Part shown: positions 35,799 to 35,856 of the stretch, one piece after another | Position numbering within the stretch: position 1 is the stretch's first letter | How the letters are laid out: each line of letters opens with the position of its first letter | Assembly: GCA_000222855.1 (NCBI GenBank) | Contig: GL995195.1 | Location: forward strand, 29,485-65,340 | Direction of reading: 5' to 3' | Length of the DNA stretch: 35,856 bases | Origin: Succinivibrionaceae bacterium WG-1 | Lineage (GTDB): Bacteria > Pseudomonadota > Gammaproteobacteria > Enterobacterales > Succinivibrionaceae | Program-made: the position numbers and the translations under genes | The notes under the pieces: model-generated | What the model saw: only the letters and a program-made list of their open reading frames with translations | Database searches by the model: none | Told to the model about the DNA's origin: nothing

Positions 35799-35856
35799 TT
35801 AGAGCACCATTAGTTGTTTTTACTAAGTCTTTTTCTGATAGTGTTTTGGATAAATG
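35761..35856 (-). CDS. 3' end of a gene running off the window
   Basis: Open from the window edge for 31 codons to TAA, overlapping the start of the acidic gene in another frame ('SEKDLVKTTNGALNDRS' is readable). It could be the tail of a further operon member. A second frame is also open for a few codons to 35810, so the choice is uncertain. Confidence 0.25.
   Translation of the reverse strand, partial: HLSKTLSEKDLVKTTNGALNDRSIKNKKLTK

Overview
The window is AT-rich chromosomal DNA around the replication-origin region of a bacterium, most likely a gammaproteobacterium. The core order rpmH-rnpA-yidD-yidC-mnmE (minus strand), then dnaA-dnaN-recF-gyrB (plus strand) is the classical origin neighbourhood. 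Gammaproteobacterial signs are: EF-P of the rhamnosylated-arginine type with its EarP transferase, a complete pqiABC set, a long GyrB with the proteobacterial insert, Rep helicase, TcdA, AcrAB with AcrR, and an OmpA ending in the 'ECLAPDRRVE' type motif. A gut-associated AT-rich lineage (for example Succinivibrionaceae-like) is a guess only; the genus cannot be read from the sequence.

Layout. 24-1803: efp and earP (minus). 1841-5342: pqiA-pqiB-pqiC (plus), lipid-transport bridge between the membranes. 5408-9233: mnmE, yidC, yidD, rnpA, rpmH (minus), with a textbook sigma70 promoter in front of rpmH. 9612-17363: dnaA, dnaN, recF, a 1-kb gene-free stretch with four perfect parS sites, then gyrB. 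17568-20990: a secreted histidine-acid-phosphatase-like protein without its catalytic residues, a MATE exporter and a YhcH/YjgK/YiaL-family protein. 21074-21924: an HDOD-domain protein (minus). 22025-26393: tcdA, an unusual CHC2 zinc-finger/Toprim-like protein and rep, nearly gapless. 26403-26573: tRNA-Leu(CAG) and tRNA-Arg(CCG). 26699-32089: acrAB divergent from acrR, with two AcrR-type operators. 32256-35856: ompA, a degenerate agmatine-deiminase-like protein, a CobW/YjiA-type GTPase with a small acidic protein in front of it, and the edge of one further gene.

The most striking global pattern is that eight otherwise well-conserved genes (pqiA, pqiB, mnmE, yidC, dnaN, the MATE gene, the HDOD gene, tcdA) are each interrupted by one frameshift. 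Every one is the loss of a single base in, or next to, an A or T run, and restoring one base gives a full-length family member. Several of these genes are essential or core, so real gene loss is unlikely. Either the assembly has uncorrected homopolymer deletions or the organism tolerates them by slippage at A/T tracts. I annotate these as single genes over both fragments.

The best candidates for undescribed biology are the parS cluster between recF and gyrB (one site doubling as a terminator hairpin), the CHC2/Toprim-like protein coupled to rep, and two full-length 'dead' enzymes (phosphatase-like and deiminase-like).
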